A stretch of 64,000 nt of DNA from contig NZ_SACQ01000004.1 of NCBI RefSeq assembly GCF_004005935.1, positions 124,001-188,000 of the forward strand, written 5' to 3'. The stretch is from Neptunomonas marina. Lineage in GTDB: Bacteria > Pseudomonadota > Gammaproteobacteria > Pseudomonadales > Balneatricaceae. The number at the start of each line of letters is the position of its first letter. The stretch's first letter is position 1. Made by a program: the position numbers and the translations under genes. Below the pieces are notes generated by a model. It had not been told where the DNA came from. It ran no database searches and worked only from the letters and a program-made list of their open reading frames with translations. Of the stretch, positions 8,367-18,084 are shown piece by piece.

Positions 8367-10727
8367 TTAGAAGTTGTATTCCATCGATAAACGAACGTTA
8401 CGACGGTCACCAATGTAGGTGAATGAACCAGAGCGGTAAGCAGCTAGGTAGTAGTCTTCATCGAAAACGTTACCTACGTTGAGGCGAACCTTCATATCGC
8501 GATTGACTTGATACGTCGCGAAAGCATCAAACACCGTGTACTCAGGAACACCCAGCTCTTCGTTGGCAGCGCTGTCAGGCTGACCTACAAAACGCGCACT
8601 CTCGTACGTTGCGGTACCACCAAATGCGAACTTCGATGTCGCTTGGTAACGCATATGTAAAGAGAGGGACTTGTCTGCAAAGTTTGCTAGCGTTTTGCCT
8701 TCGTTACTCGGATTTACTGATTCCAAGACTTCAGCGTTCATGAAAGCAACACCTGCTTGAACACTAAGCTTATCGGTTAAGTTACCAGCCAAGCCAAACT
8801 CAACACCATCCACACGATTTTTACCGGTATTCAGCGTACCTTCCGTGCTATAAGAGTCGCCTGTTGGCTGCTCCATCACATCTTTCTTAGTGATACGGAA
8901 CACCGCTGCTGTTGCAAGGAGCTTGTCATCATTTAGACGCCATTTGGTACCCAACTCCCAGCTATCCGTACGTTCTGGATCGCCTAGATTGGGATCACTT
9001 CCATCGACACAGATACCGCCGTAACCGCAGCTCGTACCCACATCTGACTCACCGCCGTTCAAGTTAGTCGCTGTAGAGAAGCTCGCATAGACATTGCCGT
9101 TTGGCGCCACTTTATAGCTTGCACCAACATGGCCATTCCAATAGCCACCTTCATCTGTAAAGTCAGTCAACTCACGCGGCGCAGGACCACCACGACCGTC
9201 CGGATCGAAGTATGCCGTTGTTTTGTAGTCGTAGTAGTCGTAACGCAAACCACCGAAAACAGTCCAATGATCGTTTAGATCGACCGTATCCATAGCAGAA
9301 AGCGATAGCGTCTTAACATTCCAGTCTGAATCAAAATCACCACGTGTTACGTCGCGATCCAGAAGGCTGTTCACATTACCAACCACATTGCCAGCAGCAT
9401 CGATGGTACAGTGCGTTGCAGAAATACCGCCGCGGCCAGAGGCGTAACAATTGGTAGCGCCTGTGGAAGATGCAGAGTAGGTTCCATTAAGAACGCTTTG
9501 ATCGGTGTACTCAATACCGAATACCAACTCGTGGTTTTTACCACCAATTTCTCGATTAGCGAGGATATTTAGCTGGTTTGCAAAATACTCAACCTCTTGC
9601 CAACCTTGGTGGGTACTTAGTGTTGTCGTCGCAAAACCGTTAACGCCATTTTCGGCGTCAGCCTGAGTTGCATAACCGGTCGCACCGCGTGTACCTGTAA
9701 GCAGGTAGCCATTGTCCGTTGTGCCGTAACGCGTTAGGTTGACGATACGTGTTTGAGGGTCAATCTCATAACCGATACGCAATGTGCCGGTATCGACCTG
9801 AGACTCTAGGAAGTCCTCTTTCTGTAAATAAACAGGCACATCTTTCACAACATCACCAGTGGAGCGATCGATGTATGTTCCTAAGTCGGGCTTGTCGTTA
9901 CCATCGAAGTGGTAATAGTCAGCAGTGATCTCTAGGTTATCCGTTGGCTGGTGAGTCAAAGAGATAGCAGCACCCTTACGCTCACGTTCGGCAGGAGCAC
10001 GATCTGGAACATCTTCCCCAGCGTGCAAAAGGTTCACTCGAACAGCGGTGTCGTAGTTAATAACTTGGTTAGTGTCTAGCGTTACGCGGTGGTGGCTATC
10101 TGTGCCTAGACCACCGGAAACTTTGGAAAAGTCGTACTCTGTGCTAGCGCGTTTCGTCGCCGAGTTTACCGCGCCGCCAGTTGTGCCGCGGCCAGCAAAG
10201 CTTGAGCTTGGGCCTTTACTTATTTCAACCTGCTCCGTTGCAAAGCTCTCGCGAATCGTCATACCCGGATCACGTAAACCATCAACAAAAATATCACTAC
10301 GTGCTTCATGACCACGGATGATGTAGCGGTCACCAAATGCGTTACCGTTCTCGCCCGTACCCAGCGTAATACCCGGCTGGCCATCTAGGATTTCGCGTAG
10401 ATCACTACGGCCGCTGTCTTCAATCTGCGTCGCCGTTAATACCGTAATTGTCTGCGGCGTCTCCGCAACAGGTCGCGTACGACGAGGATCAGAAACACGC
10501 TCCGCCAGATAAGGCGCTCCTGGAACAGCATACGGGTTGGTATCAGGCGTCACAGACTCCTCAACTTTGAGTTTGTCCAGCTCGATTCCTTTGTTGTCTT
10601 CTGCATGAGCCAAACCACTCATTAGCGCACCAGAAATTGCCAGTGCTAGCGTACTAGGCACCACAGCGGCACCTCGATTCGCCCGAAGAATGTCACGCGA
10701 GGTCGCGGCCATTTTTTGTTGAGACAT
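8367..10727 (-). CDS. TonB-dependent catecholate siderophore receptor (Fiu/PiuA-like)
   Basis: An outer-membrane receptor of 786 residues. The N terminus is a long signal peptide that ends near AHA|ED (about residue 42), with an ANRGAAVVPSTLALAISGAL core. The plug domain follows, with ETPQTITVLTATQIE, IRGHEARSDIFVDGLRD and GPSSSFAGRGTTGGAVN, and then the barrel, which ends in a terminal phenylalanine (SMEYNF). The motif set is that of the Fiu/PiuA/BfrD group for monocatecholate or hydroxamate siderophores. The gene starts 12 bases after tonB with a GGGGA-type binding site and is followed by piuC in the same operon, the classic neighbour of this receptor type. Confidence 0.93.
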   Translation of the reverse strand: MSQQKMAATSRDILRANRGAAVVPSTLALAISGALMSGLAHAEDNKGIELDKLKVEESVTPDTNPYAVPGAPYLAERVSDPRRTRPVAETPQTITVLTATQIEDSGRSDLREILDGQPGITLGTGENGNAFGDRYIIRGHEARSDIFVDGLRDPGMTIRESFATEQVEISKGPSSSFAGRGTTGGAVNSATKRASTEYDFSKVSGGLGTDSHHRVTLDTNQVINYDTAVRVNLLHAGEDVPDRAPAERERKGAAISLTHQPTDNLEITADYYHFDGNDKPDLGTYIDRSTGDVVKDVPVYLQKEDFLESQVDTGTLRIGYEIDPQTRIVNLTRYGTTDNGYLLTGTRGATGYATQADAENGVNGFATTTLSTHQGWQEVEYFANQLNILANREIGGKNHELVFGIEYTDQSVLNGTYSASSTGATNCYASGRGGISATHCTIDAAGNVVGNVNSLLDRDVTRGDFDSDWNVKTLSLSAMDTVDLNDHWTVFGGLRYDYYDYKTTAYFDPDGRGGPAPRELTDFTDEGGYWNGHVGASYKVAPNGNVYASFSTATNLNGGESDVGTSCGYGGICVDGSDPNLGDPERTDSWELGTKWRLNDDKLLATAAVFRITKKDVMEQPTGDSYSTEGTLNTGKNRVDGVEFGLAGNLTDKLSVQAGVAFMNAEVLESVNPSNEGKTLANFADKSLSLHMRYQATSKFAFGGTATYESARFVGQPDSAANEELGVPEYTVFDAFATYQVNRDMKVRLNVGNVFDEDYYLAAYRSGSFTYIGDRRNVRLSMEYNF

Positions 10728-10739
10728 CGTTCTTTTCCC

Positions 10740-11617
<878 letters not shown>

Positions 11618-11618
<1 letters not shown>

Positions 11619-12025
11619 TAGAGGCGCTGCTCCGTCGCGATATTGAGCTGTTGAATACCCAAGTCACGAACGGTATTCAGGATAGGATCAAGCACTTCAG
11701 CGGATAGGTGTTTATCAACTTTGCAAGTCACTACCGCATCGGTTCCAGTAACGAGCGGGCCAAGCGTATCGTGTAGCTCACCACTCACCGGACTCCCGTT
11801 CACGATATATCGCCCATCGTTAAGTATCTGGATAGTTACGGCGTCGTCTTTGAGGGTCAACGAACTCTGTGACACTGGCATCTTCAACTGATCAGTTCGC
11901 GCCTCAATATGGCCCGCTATCATGAAAAAAATCAGCAATAGAAAAACGATGTTAATCGCCGGAATCATGCTTTCATCCAGCTGATTATTCGATCGATTTG
12001 ACGGCGCTGGCGTGATCACTTTCAT
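11618..12025 (-). CDS. ExbD-family protein lacking the membrane aspartate (Asn25)
   Basis: A protein of 135 residues with one membrane helix (about 20-37) and a periplasmic ExbD domain ending LGIQQLNIATEQ. The helix reads IPAINIVFLLLIFFM; at the place where ExbD and TolR carry the proton-bearing Asp (Asp25 in E. coli ExbD) this protein has Asn25, codon AAC at 11951-11953. The rest of the domain looks intact, so it is not an obvious pseudogene. It is the second of two tandem exbD genes, with its ATG overlapping the first one's stop (ATGA). It may form a mixed ExbD1-ExbD2 dimer in the ExbB channel. That role is inferred. Confidence 0.9.
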
Positions 12026-12423
12026 TGTTTTTTTGTCGGGCCTAGTTTGATGTTCGCAAGCCCCATACGCTGGAGCTCATCCAACAGGCTTACCAGCGCC
12101 TGCACCGACACGCCTGAACGTGCAGCAACACGTAACATATCGCCCTGCTCTGCGAGCAAAGACAGCCGGCGCAGATAAGCACCATCACCTAGTGAAAAGC
12201 GCTGCCCATCCAGCGTCACGTAATCGTCGGCAAGCAAAATGAGTGTGTGTTGTTTATCCGAAACGGCCTTCCCGCTACTAGCGCCTGCCGTGATGACTTC
12301 AAGCCGAGTTGTCTTGTTGAAAACTGACGACAACATAAAGAACAGAAGCAGAATAAATACCACATCGATCAAGGGGGTGATGCTTATCAGGCGCTTACTC
12401 GCTGGCGCTGTATCAAGCAACAT
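12022..12423 (-). CDS. exbD: ExbD biopolymer transport protein
   Basis: Partner of ExbB in the proton-driven motor that powers TonB. The membrane helix reads ITPLIDVVFILLLFFML and keeps the essential Asp (residue 20 from the chosen start). A periplasmic ExbD domain follows and ends ELQRMGLANIKLGPTKK. I chose the ATG at 12423, with GGAG seven bases upstream, over a TTG five codons earlier. It overlaps the end of exbB by 11 bases and the start of the second exbD by 4, so the set is tightly coupled. Confidence 0.93.
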   Translation of the reverse strand: MLLDTAPASKRLISITPLIDVVFILLLFFMLSSVFNKTTRLEVITAGASSGKAVSDKQHTLILLADDYVTLDGQRFSLGDGAYLRRLSLLAEQGDMLRVAARSGVSVQALVSLLDELQRMGLANIKLGPTKKQ

Positions 12424-13396
12424 TTCTGTGCTCCACAACTACCTGCGCAGACTGAGGATGTTGACGACCGGACTGTTTGGTAAACACTTGTGTAACCGTG
12501 TCATTAACCAATGCAGTCACACGCTCTACTTTACGATCTAGCCAGCTGTGAGCAGCCGCCACAGGGATCGCAACGGCTAAACCTGCTGCTGTCGTCAATA
12601 GCGCCTGCCAAATCCCGCCAGAGAGTACCGCTGGATCAACTTGACTACCGGCCGCCTCCATCTGCTGGAACGCCACAATCATGCCAAGCACTGTTCCCAT
12701 AAGCCCCAACAACGGACTGAGGCTTGCGATCACCTCCAAGGGCCGAAGATAGGCACGTAACTGTTGTATCAGGCCGTTAGCTTGGCGTGATAACTCCTCC
12801 TGAATAAGTTCAGTTGGCATATCTCCCTTCGCCATTACCATGGCTTTATAAACCAAACCAGACACTGGCCTCTTCGACTTTAGGGCTTGTCGAGCATCGG
12901 CATACTTACCTTGCTCCCACAAAAGTAGAGCTCGACCGATATCTGCGGTGCTTTCTGGTCGTAAGCGTGCGAATTGCCATATTTTGAGCAAAATGATCGA
13001 GAGGGATAAAACGGACAACGCCAGTAAAATCAATACGACTGGGCCGCCAACCTGAAGTAAGTTCTGTGCCTCTGCCACCACTGCCAAGAGGTCAGTTCCA
13101 GCGACCACCCCATCCATCGCATCGTTAGCAGCATCTGCACCTTGTAATAGGGTTTGGTCGTTTGGAGCAGCCTGCTCTGCAGCTACCATTGGGCTAGCCA
13201 CATCCATGCTGGATGTAGACAATCCTGCAGAGTCCACCGCACTCCCAGCCACGCTTGACGCATTAGTGGGTAGCGCCTCGACACTCTGGTCAGTAGTCAT
13301 CTGACTGTTGCTTAGCGTTTCGTTTAGCGGTTGCTCAGCGATTGAAGCGCTAACATCCTGCCCCGATTCTAATGACTCAGACTTGCTGGTTTTCAA
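12413..13396 (-). CDS. exbB: ExbB/TolQ/MotA-family proton channel with long N-terminal extension
   Basis: The channel subunit of the TonB motor. The C-terminal 215 residues hold the three-helix ExbB fold: a first helix around residues 115-140 (LLQVGGPVVLILLALSVLSL), the VIASLSPLLGLMGTVLGMIVAF helix near 225-247, and the third helix SGGIWQALLTTAAGLAVAIP, which carries the polar Thr residues of the proton path. The first 110 residues are an Ala/Ser/Asp-rich, low-complexity extension not found in E. coli ExbB and of unknown use. It is the first gene of the iron operon, behind a Fur-box-like site. Confidence 0.92.
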   Translation of the reverse strand: MKTSKSESLESGQDVSASIAEQPLNETLSNSQMTTDQSVEALPTNASSVAGSAVDSAGLSTSSMDVASPMVAAEQAAPNDQTLLQGADAANDAMDGVVAGTDLLAVVAEAQNLLQVGGPVVLILLALSVLSLSIILLKIWQFARLRPESTADIGRALLLWEQGKYADARQALKSKRPVSGLVYKAMVMAKGDMPTELIQEELSRQANGLIQQLRAYLRPLEVIASLSPLLGLMGTVLGMIVAFQQMEAAGSQVDPAVLSGGIWQALLTTAAGLAVAIPVAAAHSWLDRKVERVTALVNDTVTQVFTKQSGRQHPQSAQVVVEHRNVA

Positions 13397-13423
13397 TGCA
13401 CTACCCTACGAAATAACGTTAAT

Positions 13424-13442
13424 AAGATTAATAATCATTATT
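13424..13442. promoter_or_regulatory. Fur-box-like site between exbB operon and two-component genes
   Basis: AAGATTAATAATCATTATT matches the 19-base Fur consensus at 14 of 19 positions by hand count, including an intact AT-AATCATTAT core. It lies in the 121-base gap between divergent exbB and the response regulator and could repress both under iron sufficiency. Confidence 0.65.
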
Positions 13443-13517
13443 ACTTTTAAAAAAATTTGTTTTACTTTATATTCCTCCGCGTTAAAAACCCGTTAAGAGC
13501 AAAGGTAAGGTTTGAGC

Positions 13518-14183
13518 ATGCTGAATATCTTGCTGGTGGACGACGACCGTGACTTGGCGTCATCGCTTGTCGATAACTTAGAACTCGAGAATATGACCTG
13601 CGACTATGCTCCGAATGGGGTGAAAGGCGAGAACTTAGCCACAGATTCACCAAGCTATGACGTGCTAGTGTTAGATATAAATATGCGCGAGATGGATGGG
13701 CTTACCCTGTGCAAGAGGTTGCGACATAGAGGAAATAACACTCCTGTAATGATGCTGAGTGCCCGCGATTCACTCGCAGACAAACTAGCAGGATTCAAAG
13801 CGGGCGCCGACGACTACCTGGTAAAACCATTTGAAATAGAGGAACTGATCGCGCGCATACACGCACTTTCAAGCCGCCGCAGTGGTCAAGCAACAACGCT
13901 AACCGCTGGCCCTCTCGTTTTGGACCTTACCAACCGTTGCGTTACGGCAAACAACGAGCCGATCCCCCTCACTCCTACTGGCTTTAAACTTACCGAAACC
14001 CTGCTAAGATCCAGCCCAGAGCCAGTGTCGCACCAGGAACTGTTGCTGAAAGTATGGGGCGATGACGAGGTGAGCAGCAATAAGCTGCGCGTGCACGTTC
14101 ACAATCTGCGCAAAGCCTTAGCAGCAGCGGGAGCTGGCCAAATGCTACACACCGTTTCCGGATATGGCTTCGCCATCTTTTAG
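13518..14183 (+). CDS. OmpR-family response regulator (iron module A)
   Basis: A receiver domain (residues 1-115) with the acidic pocket VDDD (about 7-10), phosphoacceptor Asp53 (VLDINM) and Lys103 (VKPF), followed by a winged-helix DNA-binding domain ending HTVSGYGFAIF. From the ATG at 13518 (AAGG seven bases upstream) the length is 221 residues. An earlier TTG is less likely. The gene overlaps the sensor kinase gene and diverges from the exbB-tonB operon over a Fur-like site, so it may tune receptor or motor expression to a signal. The target genes are inferred from position only. Confidence 0.92.
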   Translation: MLNILLVDDDRDLASSLVDNLELENMTCDYAPNGVKGENLATDSPSYDVLVLDINMREMDGLTLCKRLRHRGNNTPVMMLSARDSLADKLAGFKAGADDYLVKPFEIEELIARIHALSSRRSGQATTLTAGPLVLDLTNRCVTANNEPIPLTPTGFKLTETLLRSSPEPVSHQELLLKVWGDDEVSSNKLRVHVHNLRKALAAAGAGQMLHTVSGYGFAIF

Positions 14184-15432
14184 TAACATGTTCCTTAGAA
14201 ACAAGAGCTTAAAGCGACACTTTTTCTTACGTATAACACTGCTCGCATTTTCTATGTCATTACTGCTCTCATTCATCGCTTCGCAGTCCTTTCTGCATGG
14301 CTTTGATAGGAGCCGGCAGATCCATATGAGGTCAGCGGCAAAATATGCCGCGCTTGATAACGACCGGCGCTCAGAAGTCCTTGGCTACCACATTGCAAGC
14401 AGCTGGGAAGCCACACCACCAGCAATAAGAAACGTTTTTGCATCCCCCCCAACTGCCACAGATAGATATCTCAAACACTATGAGGATTGGTGGTACTTCG
14501 CCCCTCCCAAAAAAGCCTACTTTGTAATGCGAGTAGCCACAGACGATAGCCAAGTACGATACGTCTCATACATTAAGCCCCAGCGCCCAAACAGTAACAA
14601 ATTTCGCCTTCAAGACCCGATGGTACTCATTGCGATATGCGGATCAGTTGCTTTCAGCCTGTTTGTTCTTGTGCTTTTTTACCTCTCTCGTAGTTATCGT
14701 CGCCCGCTAAAGCACTTTTTAGGATGGGCCCAAAGCCTAGAGCTGAAAAAGCTGCCAGCGCAAAGCCCCGACTTTAAGTTCCAAGAGCTCAACGGCTTAG
14801 CCAACGTAATGCTCGATTCAATGGCTAGCAACGCGAACGCTCTAAAGCGGGAGCGCGACTTTCTTGGATATGCCAGCCATGAGTTACGCAACCCCATTAT
14901 GACACTAATGAGCAACGCGAGACTGCTGCGTAAGGCAGTACCAGCGAGCAACGCGAAGGAGCAACAGATCCAAGACAGAATTTCTCGGGCTAGCTCAACA
15001 ATGAAGGGGATAATAGAGACGCTTTTATGGCTTAACCGGCGAGAAGATACGACACTTATTAGCAAGCCGGTTCAACTCAGCCGTTTGCTGGATGAAGTCA
15101 TCGATGAGCTTGACTATATGCGGGATACAAAAGAGATTGAGTTCACTATCGACAGCGCTAATGCCACAAGAAACCTACCTGAGGGTGCATTTCGGATCTT
15201 GGTCACAAATATGGTAAGAAATGCACTTCAACATACCTCGGAAGGCCATATACACATTTCCCAAACGGACTGCTCACTCACGGTATCCAACCCCTATTCC
15301 CCTGAAGAAAGCACAGCTAGCACCGGCTTCGGCCTTGGCATGCTGCTAATACAACAAATTTCAGATAAATTTGGCTGGAGCATCGAGCAGACAAAATCGA
15401 GCCGCATGTTTACCATAACAGCCCGCTTTTAG
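14164..15432 (+). CDS. Sensor histidine kinase (iron module A), atypical ATP-binding domain
   Basis: An inner-membrane kinase of 422 residues (or 414 from the ATG at 14188). It has one helix at about 20-42, a periplasmic region of about 110 residues rich in Trp, Tyr and Pro, a second helix at about 152-175, then the phosphoacceptor His239 in ASHELRNPI and the N-box NMVRNALQHT near 349-358. The catalytic domain is short: the usual DxGxG box is replaced by SNPYSPEES, and a GFGLGML box follows near the end. The start at 14164 lies inside the regulator gene. Neither start has a clear binding site. Confidence 0.88.
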   Translation: MASPSFSNMFLRNKSLKRHFFLRITLLAFSMSLLLSFIASQSFLHGFDRSRQIHMRSAAKYAALDNDRRSEVLGYHIASSWEATPPAIRNVFASPPTATDRYLKHYEDWWYFAPPKKAYFVMRVATDDSQVRYVSYIKPQRPNSNKFRLQDPMVLIAICGSVAFSLFVLVLFYLSRSYRRPLKHFLGWAQSLELKKLPAQSPDFKFQELNGLANVMLDSMASNANALKRERDFLGYASHELRNPIMTLMSNARLLRKAVPASNAKEQQIQDRISRASSTMKGIIETLLWLNRREDTTLISKPVQLSRLLDEVIDELDYMRDTKEIEFTIDSANATRNLPEGAFRILVTNMVRNALQHTSEGHIHISQTDCSLTVSNPYSPEESTASTGFGLGMLLIQQISDKFGWSIEQTKSSRMFTITARF

Positions 15433-15692
15433 AAGACACTCTCTGGCAAGTGCGTTCGCCTAGCTTGAGCTTGCTTCGCACGTTCAGCGAACCGTGCTAA
15501 GGCGCTCGATGCTGTGATCGCCGAAACCCTCACATAGGCCTTACAGACTAGGCTTTATCTGAACTTAGAATAGACACACTAACCCTAAAACATATCCATT
15601 AGAGTGACATCCAGCCAGTCAGCTGAATGCCCAAGACTCATCCCAAAACCGCAGCGAAAGCAACGAAAGCTGCCCTCTTCAACCAATGAGCA

Positions 15693-16520
15693 TTAACGAG
15701 CTACAGCAGCTTCAAGACTAGCAAGATTTCTATCAAGCCAAGTGCGAAGGTCACTATTGATTGGCTTATCAAGGGCATTGACGGCCCATCTACCCGCAGC
15801 AGAACCCTCTTTTTTGGATGCCTTTAGAATGCGGATAGAAGCGTCTGCTTTGCAGCTTTCAGTGGCGGCAGTAATCGGCATATTCAATGAGGTTGCCAAC
15901 GGCAGCAGTTTCTCATCTGCAACGCACAGGTTAAACCGCTCTGTGTCTAGAAGCAGCTCATCGCGCTTGAGGGTAAACAAGTTCAAAGATGCTTGTACAC
16001 GCTCCTGATTCTCAACAATTTGGTTGGCGAGCTCTGGCCAGATAGTTGCGTAGTCGCGGGCCAGAATCTGGGACATCGTGATCAGGTTATTGATATCCAG
16101 CCAAAAGAATGCCTGATTAGCCTGCGCTGCTGTGGGCAACGTGATTTTTGAGCCGGTGGGTGACAGCTCATTCGCAGCATCAACAGGAATCACTCTGATA
16201 TTGGTGCTTCTGATAAGCGAGTAGAAGGACAGATCCGGTCTGACAGACTCGATAGTCGCAACGGCTGTATAAAGAGCGCCTGATTTAACGGCTTGCTCTC
16301 CCTTGCGTTTGATCCAGTTACCAATACGAGATATCGGCAAACGCTTAGGTGGCAGATAAGCAGCCTCGATACCGGTGTTCTTCAATAGCTCCTCATTCAA
16401 CAGATGCAGTACCGGTATGGCTGAGGCAACCCGAGCCTTGCTTTGAATAGGGTCATTGGCGCAAGCGAGCCCTCCCAACATAAGATGCGAAAGTAGCAAA
16501 CAGATAAGAACGGGCTTCAT
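15693..16520 (-). CDS. Second periplasmic binding protein of the metal ABC operon (FpvF-like)
   Basis: A secreted protein of 275 residues with a signal peptide cleaved around LACA|ND (residue 21). It resembles the metal-binding (cluster 9) solute-binding fold in length and layout, with a central helix region about 135-185. The mature part has only one histidine (VLHLL), so it lacks the three-His metal site seen in the first binding protein of this operon. Two cysteines (near 198 and 221) could pair. By position it matches FpvF, the last gene of the Pseudomonas FpvCDEF set, thought to contact ferrisiderophore. Its start overlaps the permease gene by four bases. Confidence 0.7.
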   Translation of the reverse strand: MKPVLICLLLSHLMLGGLACANDPIQSKARVASAIPVLHLLNEELLKNTGIEAAYLPPKRLPISRIGNWIKRKGEQAVKSGALYTAVATIESVRPDLSFYSLIRSTNIRVIPVDAANELSPTGSKITLPTAAQANQAFFWLDINNLITMSQILARDYATIWPELANQIVENQERVQASLNLFTLKRDELLLDTERFNLCVADEKLLPLATSLNMPITAATESCKADASIRILKASKKEGSAAGRWAVNALDKPINSDLRTWLDRNLASLEAAVAR

Positions 16521-17395
16521 GTGAGACCTACGATACGATTGAAACTAACGGAGCAGACGAAGCAAATGGCCGCTAACAAAACGATGGCAGCACCGGAGGG
16601 GATCGGTAATTCAAACCACATGGGCAGCAAAACCCCCAACAGACAGCAGGCTGTTGAAATGCCGACATTCAGCCAGAAAAAACTACGTACTTCTGTGGTG
16701 ACAAGTCGGGCTGCGGTTGCCGGGATAAGTAGCATTGCACCTACCAATATCGCCCCCGCAATCTTTACCGCAGCGACCGTTATCAAAGCGATAAAAACGA
16801 TAAATACGTAGTCGTATAACTTAATATTGATACCACGCACTTGAGCAAGCTCAGGATTTAGCGTGGCTATGAGCGCTTTATTACCAAAGAGCAGAGCGGC
16901 GGCCGTACACACAAGTCCAATCACTCCTAGAATCAGCAAGTCTTGATCCTGAACGGTTAAAATGGACCCAAAGAGAACATTTTCTAGAATATGGATGTTC
17001 ACCATGCGCGCCACATAGAGTAAGAGCGCCGCCCCCATCGCAATAGCAACCGCGAGGAACACGCCCACCAGTGCATCATAGGGAACTGCCGTTCGGCTTT
17101 TAATCCAATGCAGCAGTAACGCAAAGATTAAGCAGAAACTAAACAGTGACGCGATAGGATGGGCGGGTGGCTCTCCTAATAGAATCCCAATTGCGATCCC
17201 TGTGAGCGCCGCATGGCCGACAGCTTCAGAAAAGAACGCCAAGCGTTTAATAACGACTAAACTCCCCATACCGCCAAGTAATGGCCCTATGATCAAAGCC
17301 GCGACCAGCGCATTGGTGAGAAAAGCATACTGGAACATTTCCGGCAGCATGCCTTGCTGCTCTAGCGCAAACACCCAACTTCTCAATGCGTCCAT
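16517..17395 (-). CDS. Metal ABC transporter permease (FpvE/ZnuB-like)
   Basis: An inner-membrane permease of 292 residues with eight or so hydrophobic helices, of the cluster 9 metal ABC family. Typical segments are GSLVVIKRLAFFSEAVGHAA near 43-62 (the coupling region with the SHAALPG-like motif), the NPELAQVRGI segment near 180, and KIAGAILVGAMLLIPAATA-type helix near 213-230. The start at 17395 has GAGG seven bases upstream and overlaps the ATPase gene by 13 bases. Fur control and the reductase genes upstream favour Fe(II) as the ion, rather than Zn(II) or Mn(II). Confidence 0.9.
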   Translation of the reverse strand: MDALRSWVFALEQQGMLPEMFQYAFLTNALVAALIIGPLLGGMGSLVVIKRLAFFSEAVGHAALTGIAIGILLGEPPAHPIASLFSFCLIFALLLHWIKSRTAVPYDALVGVFLAVAIAMGAALLLYVARMVNIHILENVLFGSILTVQDQDLLILGVIGLVCTAAALLFGNKALIATLNPELAQVRGINIKLYDYVFIVFIALITVAAVKIAGAILVGAMLLIPATAARLVTTEVRSFFWLNVGISTACCLLGVLLPMWFELPIPSGAAIVLLAAICFVCSVSFNRIVGLT

Positions 17396-18084
17396 ACGGG
17401 TGCCTCCTGACGCGTTCTACCAGAGAAAACCTCATCGGGAGTGCCTGCGCTCTTCAAGCCACCGTCGATAATCAGAATGTTATCCGCCCAGCTTTTTACA
17501 AACTCCATATCATGGTGAACCATAATGAGCGTCTTCTGCTCCTCTTTGAGGCGGGCCAAAAAGTCGGTGAAAAACTCGATGCCTTGCGTGTCCAAGCCAG
17601 TGGTCGGCTCATCCAAAAACCACAAGGGAGAGTTAAGGCTAAGTGCCTGAGCAAACATCAGTCTTTGGCGCTCTCCGCCAGACAGTTTGCCAAGTTGCAG
17701 ATGTTCTTTCCCGGCAAGACCGACTGTTTCCAGCAAAGGCGCAATCATTTTGAGCTGCTGTTTGGTCGGTTTGAAAATCAGTGAGCGGTTACTCAGGCAA
17801 CCGATCAGATAGTCCCGTACGGTCACTGGAAGAACGGTATCAAACCGCGGCTGTTGTGGAATATAGGCGGCAGGAACGGGTTTGCCTGGCCAAGCGCGCC
17901 CAATGTTGCCCTGGTGAGGGAAAAGCCCAAGCATCGTTTTAAGAAGAGACGTTTTTCCAGCCCCATTTGGCCCTATAAGTACGTGTAACCGCCCTGCTTC
18001 GAGGGTGCAGGTGACGTCGTCTAAGATCTGGTTTCCTGCCATATTCAAGCTGACGTTTTGCAGCTTGATCGAAGGAGCCGTCAT
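17383..18084 (-). CDS. Metal ABC transporter ATP-binding protein (FpvD/ZnuC-like)
   Basis: The ATPase subunit, 233 residues. Visible motifs are Walker [10 protein letters not shown] (about 38-46), the Q-loop IPQQPRFD, the signature LSGGERQR, Walker B LWFLDEPTTGLD and the switch His in MVHHDMEFV. It starts with an ATGA overlap on the binding-protein gene and overlaps the permease gene, so the three subunits are made together. It energises import through the adjacent permease. Confidence 0.93.
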   Translation of the reverse strand: MTAPSIKLQNVSLNMAGNQILDDVTCTLEAGRLHVLIGPNGAGKTSLLKTMLGLFPHQGNIGRAWPGKPVPAAYIPQQPRFDTVLPVTVRDYLIGCLSNRSLIFKPTKQQLKMIAPLLETVGLAGKEHLQLGKLSGGERQRLMFAQALSLNSPLWFLDEPTTGLDTQGIEFFTDFLARLKEEQKTLIMVHHDMEFVKSWADNILIIDGGLKSAGTPDEVFSGRTRQEAPVWTH

